Positions 9,197 through 16,662 of a DNA stretch of 64,000 bases are shown here, one piece after another. This stretch comes from Blautia sp. Lineage in GTDB: Bacteria > Bacillota > Clostridia > Lachnospirales > Lachnospiraceae. Each line of letters begins with the position of its first letter. The stretch's first letter is position 1. The stretch covers positions 44,861-108,860 of the forward strand of contig JALEHU010000092.1 in assembly GCA_022770365.1 (NCBI GenBank), given 5' to 3'. The notes under the pieces were generated by a model that ran no database searches, was not told the DNA's origin, and saw nothing but the letters and a program-made list of their open reading frames with translations. Both the position numbers and the translations under genes were made by a program.

Positions 9197-10627
9197 TTGA
9201 GGAAGATACGTAAAATTCTGGTAAAGCTGATCTTGTTATGGGTGGTTTTTATCGTTCTGTCACTGGCGATACCGCCCCTTTTTCATAAATCATATGATGG
9301 TAAAAATCAGAAAACAGAAGCATTATTCGAAAGCAATCAGGAAAATAATCAGGAAAACAAACATGGCAGCAGTCTGAAAAGTAATCTGCAAAATCAGGAA
9401 AGAGTTTTGAGTATTGATAATAATATGGATGCTCTTTTGTGGAGGCTCCGTCTGATTGAAGCTGCCAGGGAGAAAATCATTTTTACTACATTTGATCTGA
9501 GAGATGACCAGAGCGGATGTGAGGTGATGGCTGCGCTTTGGAATGCGGCGCAGAGAGGGGTAAAAATCCAGATTCTGATAGATGGCATCAATGGTCAGCT
9601 GCGGTTGAATAACAGTGAATACTTTCGTGAACTGGCTGCTCATGAAAACGTAGAAGCAAAGTTTTACAACCCGATCACACTGATAAAACCATGGATGAAC
9701 AATTATCGTATGCATGATAAATACCTGATTGCGGATGATTTTGCCTATATTCTGGGAGGCAGGAATACCAATGATCTGTTTCTTGGAAATTATTCCGATT
9801 CCTGTAATGAAGACAGGGATATTCTGGTGTACGAGTCAGTTCCCGGAGAGGGTAATTCTTACAAAAAACTGCAGGAATACTTTGTTCAGATCTGGGACTT
9901 ACCCTGCTGTGTGGGATTTGATAAACAATGGAATGGTGAAAAGAAATTAAAGGATCGTTATCAGGAGGTGCAGTGGAACAGTCCTGAGGTATTCAAAAAA
10001 ACAGACTGGGAAAAAGTCACTATAGAAACCAGTGGAATAGATTTATGGACGAATCCTGTGGAACCGGAAAATAAAGAACCGCTGCTCTGGAAGAAAATGG
10101 TAAATGTGATGAAAAAGGAGAAAGATCTTGTGATCCAGACTCCGTATATCATCAGCGACAAAATGATTTATCAGGATCTGACAGAAATCTGTGCGTCGGC
10201 GGAAAAAGTGGATTTAATGATCAACGCGGTTGAGAGCGGAACGAATCCTTTCGGCTGCACAGACTATCTGAATCAGAAGGAAAATATCCGGAAAACAGGT
10301 GTGACCGTTTATGAATATCTGGGTGAATATGCACAGCATACGAAAACGATTCTTGCAGGTGAGAATATCAGCATGGTCGGATCCTGTAATCTGGATATGC
10401 GAAGTATTTATCTGGATACAGAGATGATGCTGGTCATCGACAGCCCGAAACTGAATGCATCAATCCGAGATCAGATAAGTGTGCTGAAAGAAAAAAGCCG
10501 TCAGATTTCTCCGGACGGAACAGTCACAGACGGAGAACAATACGAACCAGAAGAACAGAGTACCCAAAAGAAACTGTTCTATGGAGTCCTGAGAATACTG
10601 ACGGTGCCATTCCGGCAGTTGCTGTAA
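9197..10627 (+). CDS. Phospholipase D-like / cardiolipin synthase-like protein
   Basis: A 476-residue membrane-anchored protein with an N-terminal hydrophobic segment (about residues 9-27) and two phospholipase-D-type domains. The first HKD motif is canonical: His173, Lys175, Asp180 in MHDKYLIADD, followed by GGRN. The second, HTKTILAGENISMVGSCNLD, keeps His and Lys but has Gly where Asp is expected. It may synthesise or remodel cardiolipin, or it may be a nuclease-type PLD. The start is TTG 9197, with GGGGG just upstream. It is monocistronic. Confidence 0.8.
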   Translation: MRKIRKILVKLILLWVVFIVLSLAIPPLFHKSYDGKNQKTEALFESNQENNQENKHGSSLKSNLQNQERVLSIDNNMDALLWRLRLIEAAREKIIFTTFDLRDDQSGCEVMAALWNAAQRGVKIQILIDGINGQLRLNNSEYFRELAAHENVEAKFYNPITLIKPWMNNYRMHDKYLIADDFAYILGGRNTNDLFLGNYSDSCNEDRDILVYESVPGEGNSYKKLQEYFVQIWDLPCCVGFDKQWNGEKKLKDRYQEVQWNSPEVFKKTDWEKVTIETSGIDLWTNPVEPENKEPLLWKKMVNVMKKEKDLVIQTPYIISDKMIYQDLTEICASAEKVDLMINAVESGTNPFGCTDYLNQKENIRKTGVTVYEYLGEYAQHTKTILAGENISMVGSCNLDMRSIYLDTEMMLVIDSPKLNASIRDQISVLKEKSRQISPDGTVTDGEQYEPEEQSTQKKLFYGVLRILTVPFRQLL

Positions 10628-10661
10628 ATCCATCACATGCGTGTGCATCTTACAGAGAATT

Positions 10662-11468
10662 TTATTCAAAAGAAATGATTTCTCCGTCATCAGGAACAAG
10701 AAGGTTTCCGTGATAGTATTCCTGTCCCTCGGCAGTGTATTTCTGTTTTCTGTGGGCAATATCCTTATCTTCGGTATGCCAGAGGACAAGATTGGGGATG
10801 TTCAGACTTTCTGCCAGTTTGCATGCATCCATGACAGTGCTGTGATGCTTTTCATAAGGCTTGAAAATATCACGCTGATCATACAGGCAGAACGCTTCGT
10901 GAAGCAGCCAGTCAGATCCCTGAACATAGGGAAGCAGAGCTTCATGGTAAGGTTCATCCCCCGGGAATGCCAGCTTCACGCCGTTTTTCATCTGTATCTG
11001 GTAACCGAACTGTTTTTCCTTGGTAGAGCCGATATCAAAAAATGTAAAACGATCACCGAGGATTTCATCCTGTCCGCCGTCTTCCACAACATGAAACAGA
11101 ATCCGGGAGCCAAAATGACTGGTGAATTTCTTGCCGATGGTCAGACGGGAAAGGGTCTGGATCGTCTCTACAAGTTCATAATGACAGTAAATATGCAAAT
11201 TGCCTTCATACCTGGATTTGTTCATGCTTGTGGCGATCATACGGATCATCCAGACCATGCCGAGGATATGGTCATTATGGGCATGGGTCACAAAGATGTG
11301 ATGAATCTTTTCCAGAGGAATATTCTGTTTTTCCAGGGCGAGAAGAATGCCATTGCCGCCGCCGGCATCGGTAAGAAAGTATTCATCGCCGTTTTTCATG
11401 GCAAAGCAGGTATTATAGCAGTGGATGGCCTGGGCATTTCCAGTGCCGAGAACAATTAAGTTTTCCAT
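10662..11468 (-). CDS. Metallo-beta-lactamase-fold hydrolase, RNase Z-like
   Basis: A 268-residue MBL-fold protein. The metal-binding motif HAHNDH is at residues 62-67, preceded by the TDAGGGNG strand, and further motifs FPGDEP and LWHTED follow in family order. It resembles RNase Z/arylsulfatase-type hydrolases but is shorter than true tRNase Z, so tRNA processing cannot be assumed. ATG 11468 is chosen because CAGGAG precedes it and the protein then begins directly with the first fold strand; a longer frame to 11534 lacks such support. It is convergent with the PLD-like gene. Confidence 0.8.
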   Translation of the reverse strand: MENLIVLGTGNAQAIHCYNTCFAMKNGDEYFLTDAGGGNGILLALEKQNIPLEKIHHIFVTHAHNDHILGMVWMIRMIATSMNKSRYEGNLHIYCHYELVETIQTLSRLTIGKKFTSHFGSRILFHVVEDGGQDEILGDRFTFFDIGSTKEKQFGYQIQMKNGVKLAFPGDEPYHEALLPYVQGSDWLLHEAFCLYDQRDIFKPYEKHHSTVMDACKLAESLNIPNLVLWHTEDKDIAHRKQKYTAEGQEYYHGNLLVPDDGEIISFE

Positions 11469-11663
11469 AGTTGTTAATCTCCTGAGTAATATAACAGCCG
11501 TAAGACGGGCTGTTCTGATATCTATTATAGACAAATCACATTGGTATGCAAGTATTTTGTATACGACAATGGTGTGATATTGATATGAATAATGACTTGT
11601 GAATGATTATGGAGAGGTGTATGATAAATGAAAATAATGGAAGTATTCTGAAAGGCAGCAAAT

Positions 11664-12905
11664 ATGGGAAATAAGAGGAAGGAATTGAGACAGAAAGCAG
11701 ATCAGATTATCAGAGAGTCACTGGAGGCAGTGATGCCGGACCATGCCGTAGAAAAGGCTCTGGAAAATTACCGTGGCCTGGGCGGCCGTACCATTCTTGT
11801 GGCAGCCGGTAAAGCGGCATGGCAGATGGCAGCGGCTGCTGTACGGGTACTTGGACAGGTGGACGATGGAATTGTCATTACTAAATATGATCATGTAAAG
11901 GGACCGATTCCGGGAGTGGAGTGCCGGGAAGCGGGACATCCCGTACCGGATGAAAACAGCTTTGAAGCAACAGAGAAAGCTCTGGAAAAAGTCAGCGGAC
12001 TGAACGAGAACGACACGGTTCTTTTTCTTCTTTCCGGTGGCGGAAGTGCACTGTTTGAAAAGCCGCTGATCCCCGGAGAGGAGCTGCAGGATATTACGAA
12101 ACAGCTTCTGGCATGCGGGGCAGATGTTGTGGAGATGAACACGATCCGCAAGCGTCTGTCCGGCGTAAAAGGAGGACGTTTTGCGCTTGCATGTATGCCT
12201 GCAAAGGTGTATGCTATTGTGCTCAGCGACATCCTGGGAGATCCCCTGGATATGATCGCGTCAGGACCTGCATATCCGGATTCTTCTACCTGCGGGCAGG
12301 CGAATGCTATTGCAGAAAAATATCAGCTGAATCTGTCCGAACGGGTACAGTCACTTTTAAAAGAGGAAACTCCGAAGGAACTTGTTAATGTAACGACACA
12401 GATTACGGGCAGCGTCCGTGAACTGTGTGAGGCGGCAGCGAAAGCGGCGACGGAGCTTGGATTTGAACCGGTTGTTTTGACTGATGAGCTCTGTTGCGAG
12501 GCAAGAGAAGCGGGAAGCATGCTGGCGAGTATTCTTCGTACTCACCGAAAAGATGGAAAACGGCTCTGTTATATAGCAGGAGGCGAGACCGTGGTTCATC
12601 TCAACGGAAAAGGCAAAGGCGGAAGAAATCAGGAACTGGCTCTTGCAGCGGCGCCTGGAATCGCCGGAATGCCTGGTGCCTGTGTATTTTCTGTGGGAAG
12701 CGACGGTACAGACGGCCCCACAGATGCAGCAGGCGGTTATGTGGATGGGGAGACTCTGGATTGCCTGAAGCAGAAGAATCTGGATGTCTTTACTGTTTTG
12801 AGTAACAACGACGCATATACAGCACTTGCAGCTGTCGGCGGTCTGGTCATCACAGGGCCGACAGGGACAAATGTCAATGATGTTGCAGTTGCATTGTTAG
12901 ACTGA
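11664..12905 (+). CDS. Glycerate 2-kinase, MOFRL (DUF4147) family
   Basis: A 413-residue protein of the TtuD/GckA family, which phosphorylates D-glycerate at C2 using ATP. Family marks are LFLLSGGGSALFEKPL (about 116-131), the ELVNVTTQITGS/GGETVVHLNGKGKGGRNQE segment that starts the MOFRL domain, and the C-terminal SDGTDGPTDAAGG. Older annotations call the family hydroxypyruvate reductase. The ribosome site at ATG 11664 is weak. It is monocistronic here and ends at a bidirectional terminator. Confidence 0.88.
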   Translation: MGNKRKELRQKADQIIRESLEAVMPDHAVEKALENYRGLGGRTILVAAGKAAWQMAAAAVRVLGQVDDGIVITKYDHVKGPIPGVECREAGHPVPDENSFEATEKALEKVSGLNENDTVLFLLSGGGSALFEKPLIPGEELQDITKQLLACGADVVEMNTIRKRLSGVKGGRFALACMPAKVYAIVLSDILGDPLDMIASGPAYPDSSTCGQANAIAEKYQLNLSERVQSLLKEETPKELVNVTTQITGSVRELCEAAAKAATELGFEPVVLTDELCCEAREAGSMLASILRTHRKDGKRLCYIAGGETVVHLNGKGKGGRNQELALAAAPGIAGMPGACVFSVGSDGTDGPTDAAGGYVDGETLDCLKQKNLDVFTVLSNNDAYTALAAVGGLVITGPTGTNVNDVAVALLD

Positions 12906-12942
12906 TTATCTGATCATATTGTTGAAATAACAGAAAGCAGTA

Positions 12943-12992
12943 AAAGATGCTGCCGGACTTGTGAATGTTCATATGTCCGGCAGCATTTGCGT
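12943..12992. terminator. Bidirectional terminator between glycerate kinase and the cotJC 3' part
   Basis: GATGCTGCCGGAC and GTCCGGCAGCAT pair across a loop of about 15 bases. It ends one base from the cotJC stop, so it would end the cotJ transcript once the gene is rebuilt, and the glycerate kinase transcript from the other side. Confidence 0.85.
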
Positions 12993-13223
12993 TTATTTAC
13001 AGTCTTTGCAGGTTTCCATACATGGTGCATCGAAGCTCGGGTTAAAAGCATAGAAGTTTTTGGAATCCAGCTGTTCCTGTATGCTTCGAAGAGCTTCACC
13101 GAAGCGCTGGAAGTGGACGACTTCCCGGGCCCGGAGGAACCTGATGGGGTCTGCGATTTCCGGAATATCGCGGACTACCCGGAGAATGTTGTCGTAAGTG
13201 GAACGTGCTTTCTGCTCTGGTGC
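12993..13223 (-). CDS. cotJC: Spore coat manganese catalase-like CotJC, 3' part of split gene
   Basis: This is the C-terminal third of CotJC: after the junction it reads APEQKARSTYDN, then DPIRFLRAREVVHFQRFGEA, then LDSKNFYAFNPSF and a Cys-rich tail (CMETCKDCK). It has no promoter or start of its own; the apparent ATG at 13301 lies in foreign sequence and gives 27 unrelated residues. It carries only the last two manganese ligands, equivalent to Glu140 and His174 of the rebuilt protein. The missing 138 residues are at 30667-31079 on the same strand. Joined at the GC of 13222-13223 the frame is intact (213 residues). It could be called a pseudogene if excision never happens. Confidence 0.9.
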   Translation of the reverse strand, partial: APEQKARSTYDNILRVVRDIPEIADPIRFLRAREVVHFQRFGEALRSIQEQLDSKNFYAFNPSFDAPCMETCKDCK

Positions 13224-13244
13224 GATAAGAAAAGAACAATAAAT
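13218..13244 (-). other. Recombination junction at the cotJC 3' part (att site)
   Basis: The crossover dinucleotide is GC at 13223-13222 (minus strand). On the cotJC side the sequence continues ACCA; on the element side it is preceded by TTATC. The inner arm 13224-13244 is an inverted partial repeat of 30646-30666, with 15 of 21 positions equal. The recombinase stop codon is 84 bp away. Confidence 0.8.
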
Positions 13245-13307
13245 GGAGTACATAGTTACATTTGCATAAGAAGTTTTGAATATTTCCTGTTTCGTTTGCA
13301 TATTCCA

Positions 13308-14897
13308 TCAGAAATTCCAGTGGATTTCGATCGGAACCTTATTTGTGCCGGGAAGCCTTTTTTCTATCCGGATATAGTCGATCATTGTTTCAACAGCTTC
13401 GCGATTCAGATGTTCCAGGTTTGTGTATTGCTCAGAAAGCTTTTCAGGATTATCCTTTGATTCCTTGCTCCTTTGTAACTCTGATAATGACCGTCTGCTG
13501 TCCGAAATCATACCCTCCAGGCGGTTTTCTTCTTCAGCAAAATTCTTTGAAAATGACAGGAATTCGCTTTCGGTAAGGATTCCTTTTGTTTTATCCAGGT
13601 AAAGATTCTGAAGTGCTTTCCGATATTCAGAGATTTTTTTTTCGTACAGAGCGATATGGTTTCTCAATTGTTCTTCCTGTTTTGCAAAAATGTCTTCAGA
13701 CAATCGCCTTATAATTTTCATCTGAGCTGCTATATTGTTTTTGTCAAGATATTGTGCGGATAATTGGTTCAATTCAGTGATAACTGCGTTTTCTAATGCA
13801 TTCAGTGAAATAAAAGCACCGGCACAGGCGTCTTTAGACACTTGGCGGTTGGGGCATTTCAGGTAATACCTGCCGTGACTCTGAGAAGAACGCATCACGT
13901 AACCGCACCCTGCACACCGGACTTTTCCTGCGAATATTCCGGTTTTTCCGCTGGAAAAGGGCCTGGTGCGCTGCTGGATGAGAGCCTGTACTCTGTCCCA
14001 GAGCGCGCGGTCTATGATCGGCTCATGAGTTCCTTCGACGCGGTACCATTCATTTTTGGGACGCGGTCGGTTCTGCTTTGTTTTGTAGGAGATGCTTCCG
14101 TATTTTCCCTGTACCATATTGCCGATATAGATTTCATTCTGAAGCATATGGGCAATGGCAGAGTATTTCCATAAGGTACTGTTTGGGGATTTTGGCTGCT
14201 GATAACGATAACCATGCAGACGTTTGTATTCTGTGGGATTTGGAATGCCGCGTTCATTCAGCATTCGTGCAATGGCTGTTTTTCCATATCCCTGTGAAAA
14301 CAGAGTAAACACCGCGCGGACGACAGCGGCAGCTTCTTCATCAATGATCAGATGCCCTTTCTGCCGGGGATCCTTTTGGTAGCCGTAAAGGGGAAAGGCA
14401 CCGATATGGAGCCCCTTTTTACGCTTGTCTGTGAGAACACTTCTGATGTTGTCCGACATGTCTTCCAGGTACCATTCATTGACCAGACCATTGATCTGCC
14501 GGGATTTTTTATTGCCCTTACTGGCGGTGTCGGCATTGTCCACGATACTGACAAAGCGGATTCCCCATAGTGGAAATAAGCCATGGATATACTTTTCCAC
14601 AAGCTCCAGTTCACGGGTGAATCGTGACTGCGTTTTGCAGAGTATCACATCGAATTTTCTTCTCTCAGCATCCTTAAGCAGACGGTTGAATTCCGGCCGC
14701 TTCCGGTCAGAACCGGTGTAATCATCATCACTGTAGATATCATAGACTTCCCATCCCTGTTCATGTGAATAATCCATCAGCATGGATTTCTGATTCCGGA
14801 TGCTTTCGCTGTCATCTGTTTCATGTTGTTTATTCCGGTCTTCTTCCGACAGGCGGCAGTAGATTGCAGCTTTCACAGTCATACAGAGATCACACAT
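13308..14897 (-). CDS. Large serine recombinase, likely excisionase/integrase of the cotJC element
   Basis: A 529-residue large serine recombinase. The resolvase catalytic domain carries Ser17 in AIYCRLSEED and arginines in SRFTREL (92, 95). The recombinase domain follows (GLHIGAFPLYGYQKDP, about 162-177). A zinc ribbon has Cys328, Cys331, Cys348 and Cys358, and a coiled-coil region lies at about 390-480. All parts of a functional SpoIVCA/TnpX-like enzyme are present and the frame is intact. ATG 14897 overlaps the stop of a small upstream frame (ATGTGTGA), suggesting an operon. Its position 84 bp from the att junction and its orientation parallel to cotJC make it the likely enzyme for excision. 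Confidence 0.92.
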   Translation of the reverse strand: MCDLCMTVKAAIYCRLSEEDRNKQHETDDSESIRNQKSMLMDYSHEQGWEVYDIYSDDDYTGSDRKRPEFNRLLKDAERRKFDVILCKTQSRFTRELELVEKYIHGLFPLWGIRFVSIVDNADTASKGNKKSRQINGLVNEWYLEDMSDNIRSVLTDKRKKGLHIGAFPLYGYQKDPRQKGHLIIDEEAAAVVRAVFTLFSQGYGKTAIARMLNERGIPNPTEYKRLHGYRYQQPKSPNSTLWKYSAIAHMLQNEIYIGNMVQGKYGSISYKTKQNRPRPKNEWYRVEGTHEPIIDRALWDRVQALIQQRTRPFSSGKTGIFAGKVRCAGCGYVMRSSQSHGRYYLKCPNRQVSKDACAGAFISLNALENAVITELNQLSAQYLDKNNIAAQMKIIRRLSEDIFAKQEEQLRNHIALYEKKISEYRKALQNLYLDKTKGILTESEFLSFSKNFAEEENRLEGMISDSRRSLSELQRSKESKDNPEKLSEQYTNLEHLNREAVETMIDYIRIEKRLPGTNKVPIEIHWNF

Positions 14898-15048
14898 CCT
14901 GTCCGGTTTTGCCGGTATGTTTTCTTTTATCTTCTTCCATTCGAATAATCATGTCAGTCCATTGCTTTGTAAACTGATCTTTGACAGGAGTATTTTTGCC
15001 GCCTTTAAAAACATTTTTACAGATAACCTGTGTCTGTTTCCGTCCCAA
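14890..15048 (-). CDS. Small basic protein upstream of the recombinase, possible accessory factor
   Basis: An open frame of 52 codons from TTG 15048, or up to 65 codons from CTG 15087, ends at TGA 14892-14890, overlapping the recombinase start. GGCGGTGG lies 4 bases before the TTG. The peptide is basic and hydrophilic, with KQTQVICKNVFKGG and KQWTDMIIRMEEDKRK. It could be a recombination directionality factor or the remnant of an upstream recombinase gene; I do not recognise the family. Its overlap with the recombinase favours a real, co-translated gene. Confidence 0.4.
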   Translation of the reverse strand: MGRKQTQVICKNVFKGGKNTPVKDQFTKQWTDMIIRMEEDKRKHTGKTGQDV

Positions 15049-15096
15049 CAGACCACCGCCTTTATTTTGTTGTGAAAACTTATGCAGCTATGCCTG

Positions 15097-15122
15097 TACC
15101 GTATGACAATTAGATGTGATGT
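15097..15122 (-). promoter_or_regulatory. Candidate mother-cell (sigma-K/E-like) promoter of the recombinase operon
   Basis: On the minus strand CATACGGTA (15105-15097) fits the sigma-K -10 consensus CATANNNTA. An AC (15122-15121) lies 15 bp upstream, close to the sigma-K -35. It is 49 bp before the TTG of the small gene. The cotJ operon has a similar CATAAAATA. The motif is short and could occur by chance. Confidence 0.3.
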
Positions 15123-15163
15123 TTTCCCTGTTGACGATGGAAGTTGGTTATTGTAATATTAAA

Positions 15164-15350
15164 GATGATGGGGTCAAAAGGTATTTTGACCCCTCTGATA
15201 CACGGATTTCTCCGCGCTTTGTGCTCCCGAAATCCTAAAAACATTCGAAATCCGCCTTATTCGGGCTACTTTCTCATGTTTTTGCGGGTCCCAAAGTCAT
15301 GTTTTTTCATGCAAGCATGAAACACATGACCTTTTGACCCTTGTATCATA
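15164..15350. repeat. Repeat family A, long form (copy A2)
   Basis: A 187-bp unit begins GATGATGGGGTCAAAAGGT and ends ACCTTTTGACCCTTGTATCAT, the same two ends seen head to head in the short copies. The interior contains small hairpins (for example CATGTTT near 15298 with AACACATG near 15321) but no gene. It forms the left end of a cassette carrying the DUF4160/DUF2442 pair. Confidence 0.7.
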
Positions 15351-15428
15351 TTAAAATAATAGCAAAAGAAATCTTTATAATACACGTAAGATAAAAACTT
15401 AAACTGGAATTAGAAAGGAGCAATATAG

Positions 15429-15680
15429 TTGCCAGAAATTAGCAGATTTTACGGTATTATAATTAAAATGTTTATTAAACCAAGAGAACATGAGCCAAGT
15501 CATTTACATGCATTATATGGAGAATATGTTGGTATTTTTGATCTTCAGACAATGAATATGACTGAGGGGGATTTACCGGGAAAAGCACAGGAGCTTGTTA
15601 AAGAATGGATGGAGAATAATCAAAGTGAATTGCTTGAAATGTGGGATAGCCAAAATTTCCATAAATTACCGCCATTGTAA
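15429..15680 (+). CDS. DUF4160 domain protein
   Basis: An 83-residue protein with the DUF4160 pattern: IIIKMFIKPREHEPSHLHALYGEY, then DLPGKAQELVKEWMENNQSELLEMWD. The start is TTG 15429 behind AAAGGAG. DUF4160 genes are usually paired with a DUF2442 gene, as here (26 bp downstream), and such pairs have been suspected to be toxin-antitoxin-like; this is not proven. The pair is more AT-rich than its neighbours and is enclosed by family A repeat ends, pointing to transfer as a unit. Confidence 0.75.
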   Translation: MPEISRFYGIIIKMFIKPREHEPSHLHALYGEYVGIFDLQTMNMTEGDLPGKAQELVKEWMENNQSELLEMWDSQNFHKLPPL

Positions 15681-15706
15681 TCTGACCAATAATGGAGGCG
15701 TGCTGA

Positions 15707-15955
15707 ATGATACCAAGAATTAAAAGCATAAAGCCATTGGAGAATTATATGCTATATGTGATGTTTGACGATAAAAAAGAAGTAATTTACGATGTGAAGA
15801 CAGATATTGAAAATATCAAAAGCTATGAAGCACTAAGAAAAGTTCAGGGATTGTTTGAATGCGTGAAGTTGGACCAAAGCAGAACAGTTGTTTTCTGGAA
15901 TGATGAAATTGATTTACCAAGTGATATTATCTATGAATATGGAACGGTTGTGTAA
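15707..15955 (+). CDS. DUF2442 domain protein
   Basis: An 82-residue protein starting MIPRIKSIKPLENYMLYVMF, with the DUF2442 features of a small beta-rich fold followed by VVFWNDEIDLPSDIIYEYG. ATG 15707 follows AATGGAGG. It is the partner of the DUF4160 gene just upstream and is probably co-transcribed with it. The function is unknown; DNA binding or antitoxin activity has been proposed for the family but nothing here proves it. Confidence 0.75.
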   Translation: MIPRIKSIKPLENYMLYVMFDDKKEVIYDVKTDIENIKSYEALRKVQGLFECVKLDQSRTVVFWNDEIDLPSDIIYEYGTVV

Positions 15956-15963
15956 GAGGAGAT

Positions 15964-15987
15964 AAAATACCTTTTGAGCCCATCATC
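15964..15987 (-). repeat. Repeat family A end, inverted (copy A3)
   Basis: This 24-bp sequence is the reverse complement of 15164-15187 with one mismatch (23 of 24). Together they bound an 824-bp cassette with the DUF4160/DUF2442 genes. Confidence 0.75.
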
Positions 15988-16058
15988 ATGTAATAAAATT
16001 TATTTCAAAATACGTCATAATTTCAGAAAATATGCTGGCTATCCTGGGAGTTTTCTGG

Positions 16059-16181
16059 TACAATCAATGAAAAGACAAACTTTATGAAATTCATATTTGA
16101 ATCGTTCTGAATGACAAGGGATTCCTCATCACAAAGCCGATTGCACGATTCAGGCAGCCGCCTGAGTTTTGTTTGCGTACG
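16059..16181 (+). promoter_or_regulatory. Putative promoter and structured leader (attenuator/riboswitch-like)
   Basis: An extended -10 (TGGTACAAT, -10 hexamer TACAAT at 16059-16064) would start a transcript near 16071. The leader has a long-range 7-bp helix, TGAATCG (16098-16104) with CGATTCA (16146-16152), then a small hairpin CAGGC/GCCTG (16151-16164), then a terminator ahead of the TM1266-type gene. A GGGATTCC segment (16118-16125) could pair with the AATCC of the terminator's 5' arm. I do not recognise a known riboswitch class. Confidence 0.4.
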
Positions 16182-16214
16182 AATCCTTCCGCATTTGGAG
16201 CGGGAGGATTTTTT
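16182..16214 (+). terminator. Terminator hairpin in the leader of the TM1266-type gene
   Basis: AATCCTTCCGC pairs with GCGGGAGGATT over 11 positions (one G-U), with a 7-base loop and then TTTT. It lies 62 bp before the next start codon, so it looks like an attenuator; it could instead end the DUF2442 transcript. Confidence 0.75.
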
Positions 16215-16275
16215 GTATCCGGGGAAGTACTGTGTTTTTCCTGCGATATAAAGAACTGTTATGGAGGAAAGAGGA

Positions 16276-16533
16276 ATGGAAACAAGAGTTGCAGTCATCG
16301 GGATCATTTTGGAAAAGCCGGATTCTGTGGAAAAAATGAATGCGGTGATCCACGAATATTCGGAATATATTGTAGGCCGTATGGGGATTCCCTACCGTCA
16401 GAAGGGAATTAATATTATCAGTATCGCAGTGGATGCTCCCCAGGATATTATCAGTGCATTTTCGGGAAAAATCGGCCGTATTGACGGTGTAACTGCCAGG
16501 GCAGCGTATTCGAATTATGTATTTAAAGAATGA
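16276..16533 (+). CDS. TM1266-family putative regulator of [FeFe]-hydrogenase genes
   Basis: An 85-residue protein with an ACT/NikR-like ferredoxin fold pattern: METRVAVIGIILEKPDSVEKMN, then YSEYIVGRMGIPY and NIISIAVDAPQDIISAFSGKIG. This is the family called iron-only hydrogenase system regulator. It has no DNA-binding domain in view, so regulation may be indirect. ATG 16276 follows AGAGGA. It lies upstream of a NitT/TauT-type importer, not hydrogenase genes; hydE is 9.5 kb away on the other strand. Confidence 0.75.
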   Translation: METRVAVIGIILEKPDSVEKMNAVIHEYSEYIVGRMGIPYRQKGINIISIAVDAPQDIISAFSGKIGRIDGVTARAAYSNYVFKE

Positions 16534-16535
16534 GA

Positions 16536-16585
16536 GTAACTGTTCAGAAGCCATTATCCTGTGAAGGTACTGAACAGATACGAAT
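16536..16585. repeat. Palindromic repeat, family B (copy B1)
   Basis: A 50-bp unit with ends GTAACTGTTCAG and CTGAACAGATAC, complementary at 11 of 12 positions. It matches copy B2 (24005-24054) at 47 of 50 positions. It sits two bases after a stop codon. Confidence 0.8.
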
Positions 16586-16662
16586 GAGATTCTGCAAGTA
16601 CATCTATTCTAAGGATATGCAATAGCAATACTCTGTCTCAGACAGAAATCGTGAGGTGTTTT

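Noticed and set aside
13224..13301. ATG at 13301 as the true start of a 102-residue protein
   Set aside because: The first 27 residues match nothing in the family, and the att arm lies within them; the frame belongs to the 3' part of cotJC.
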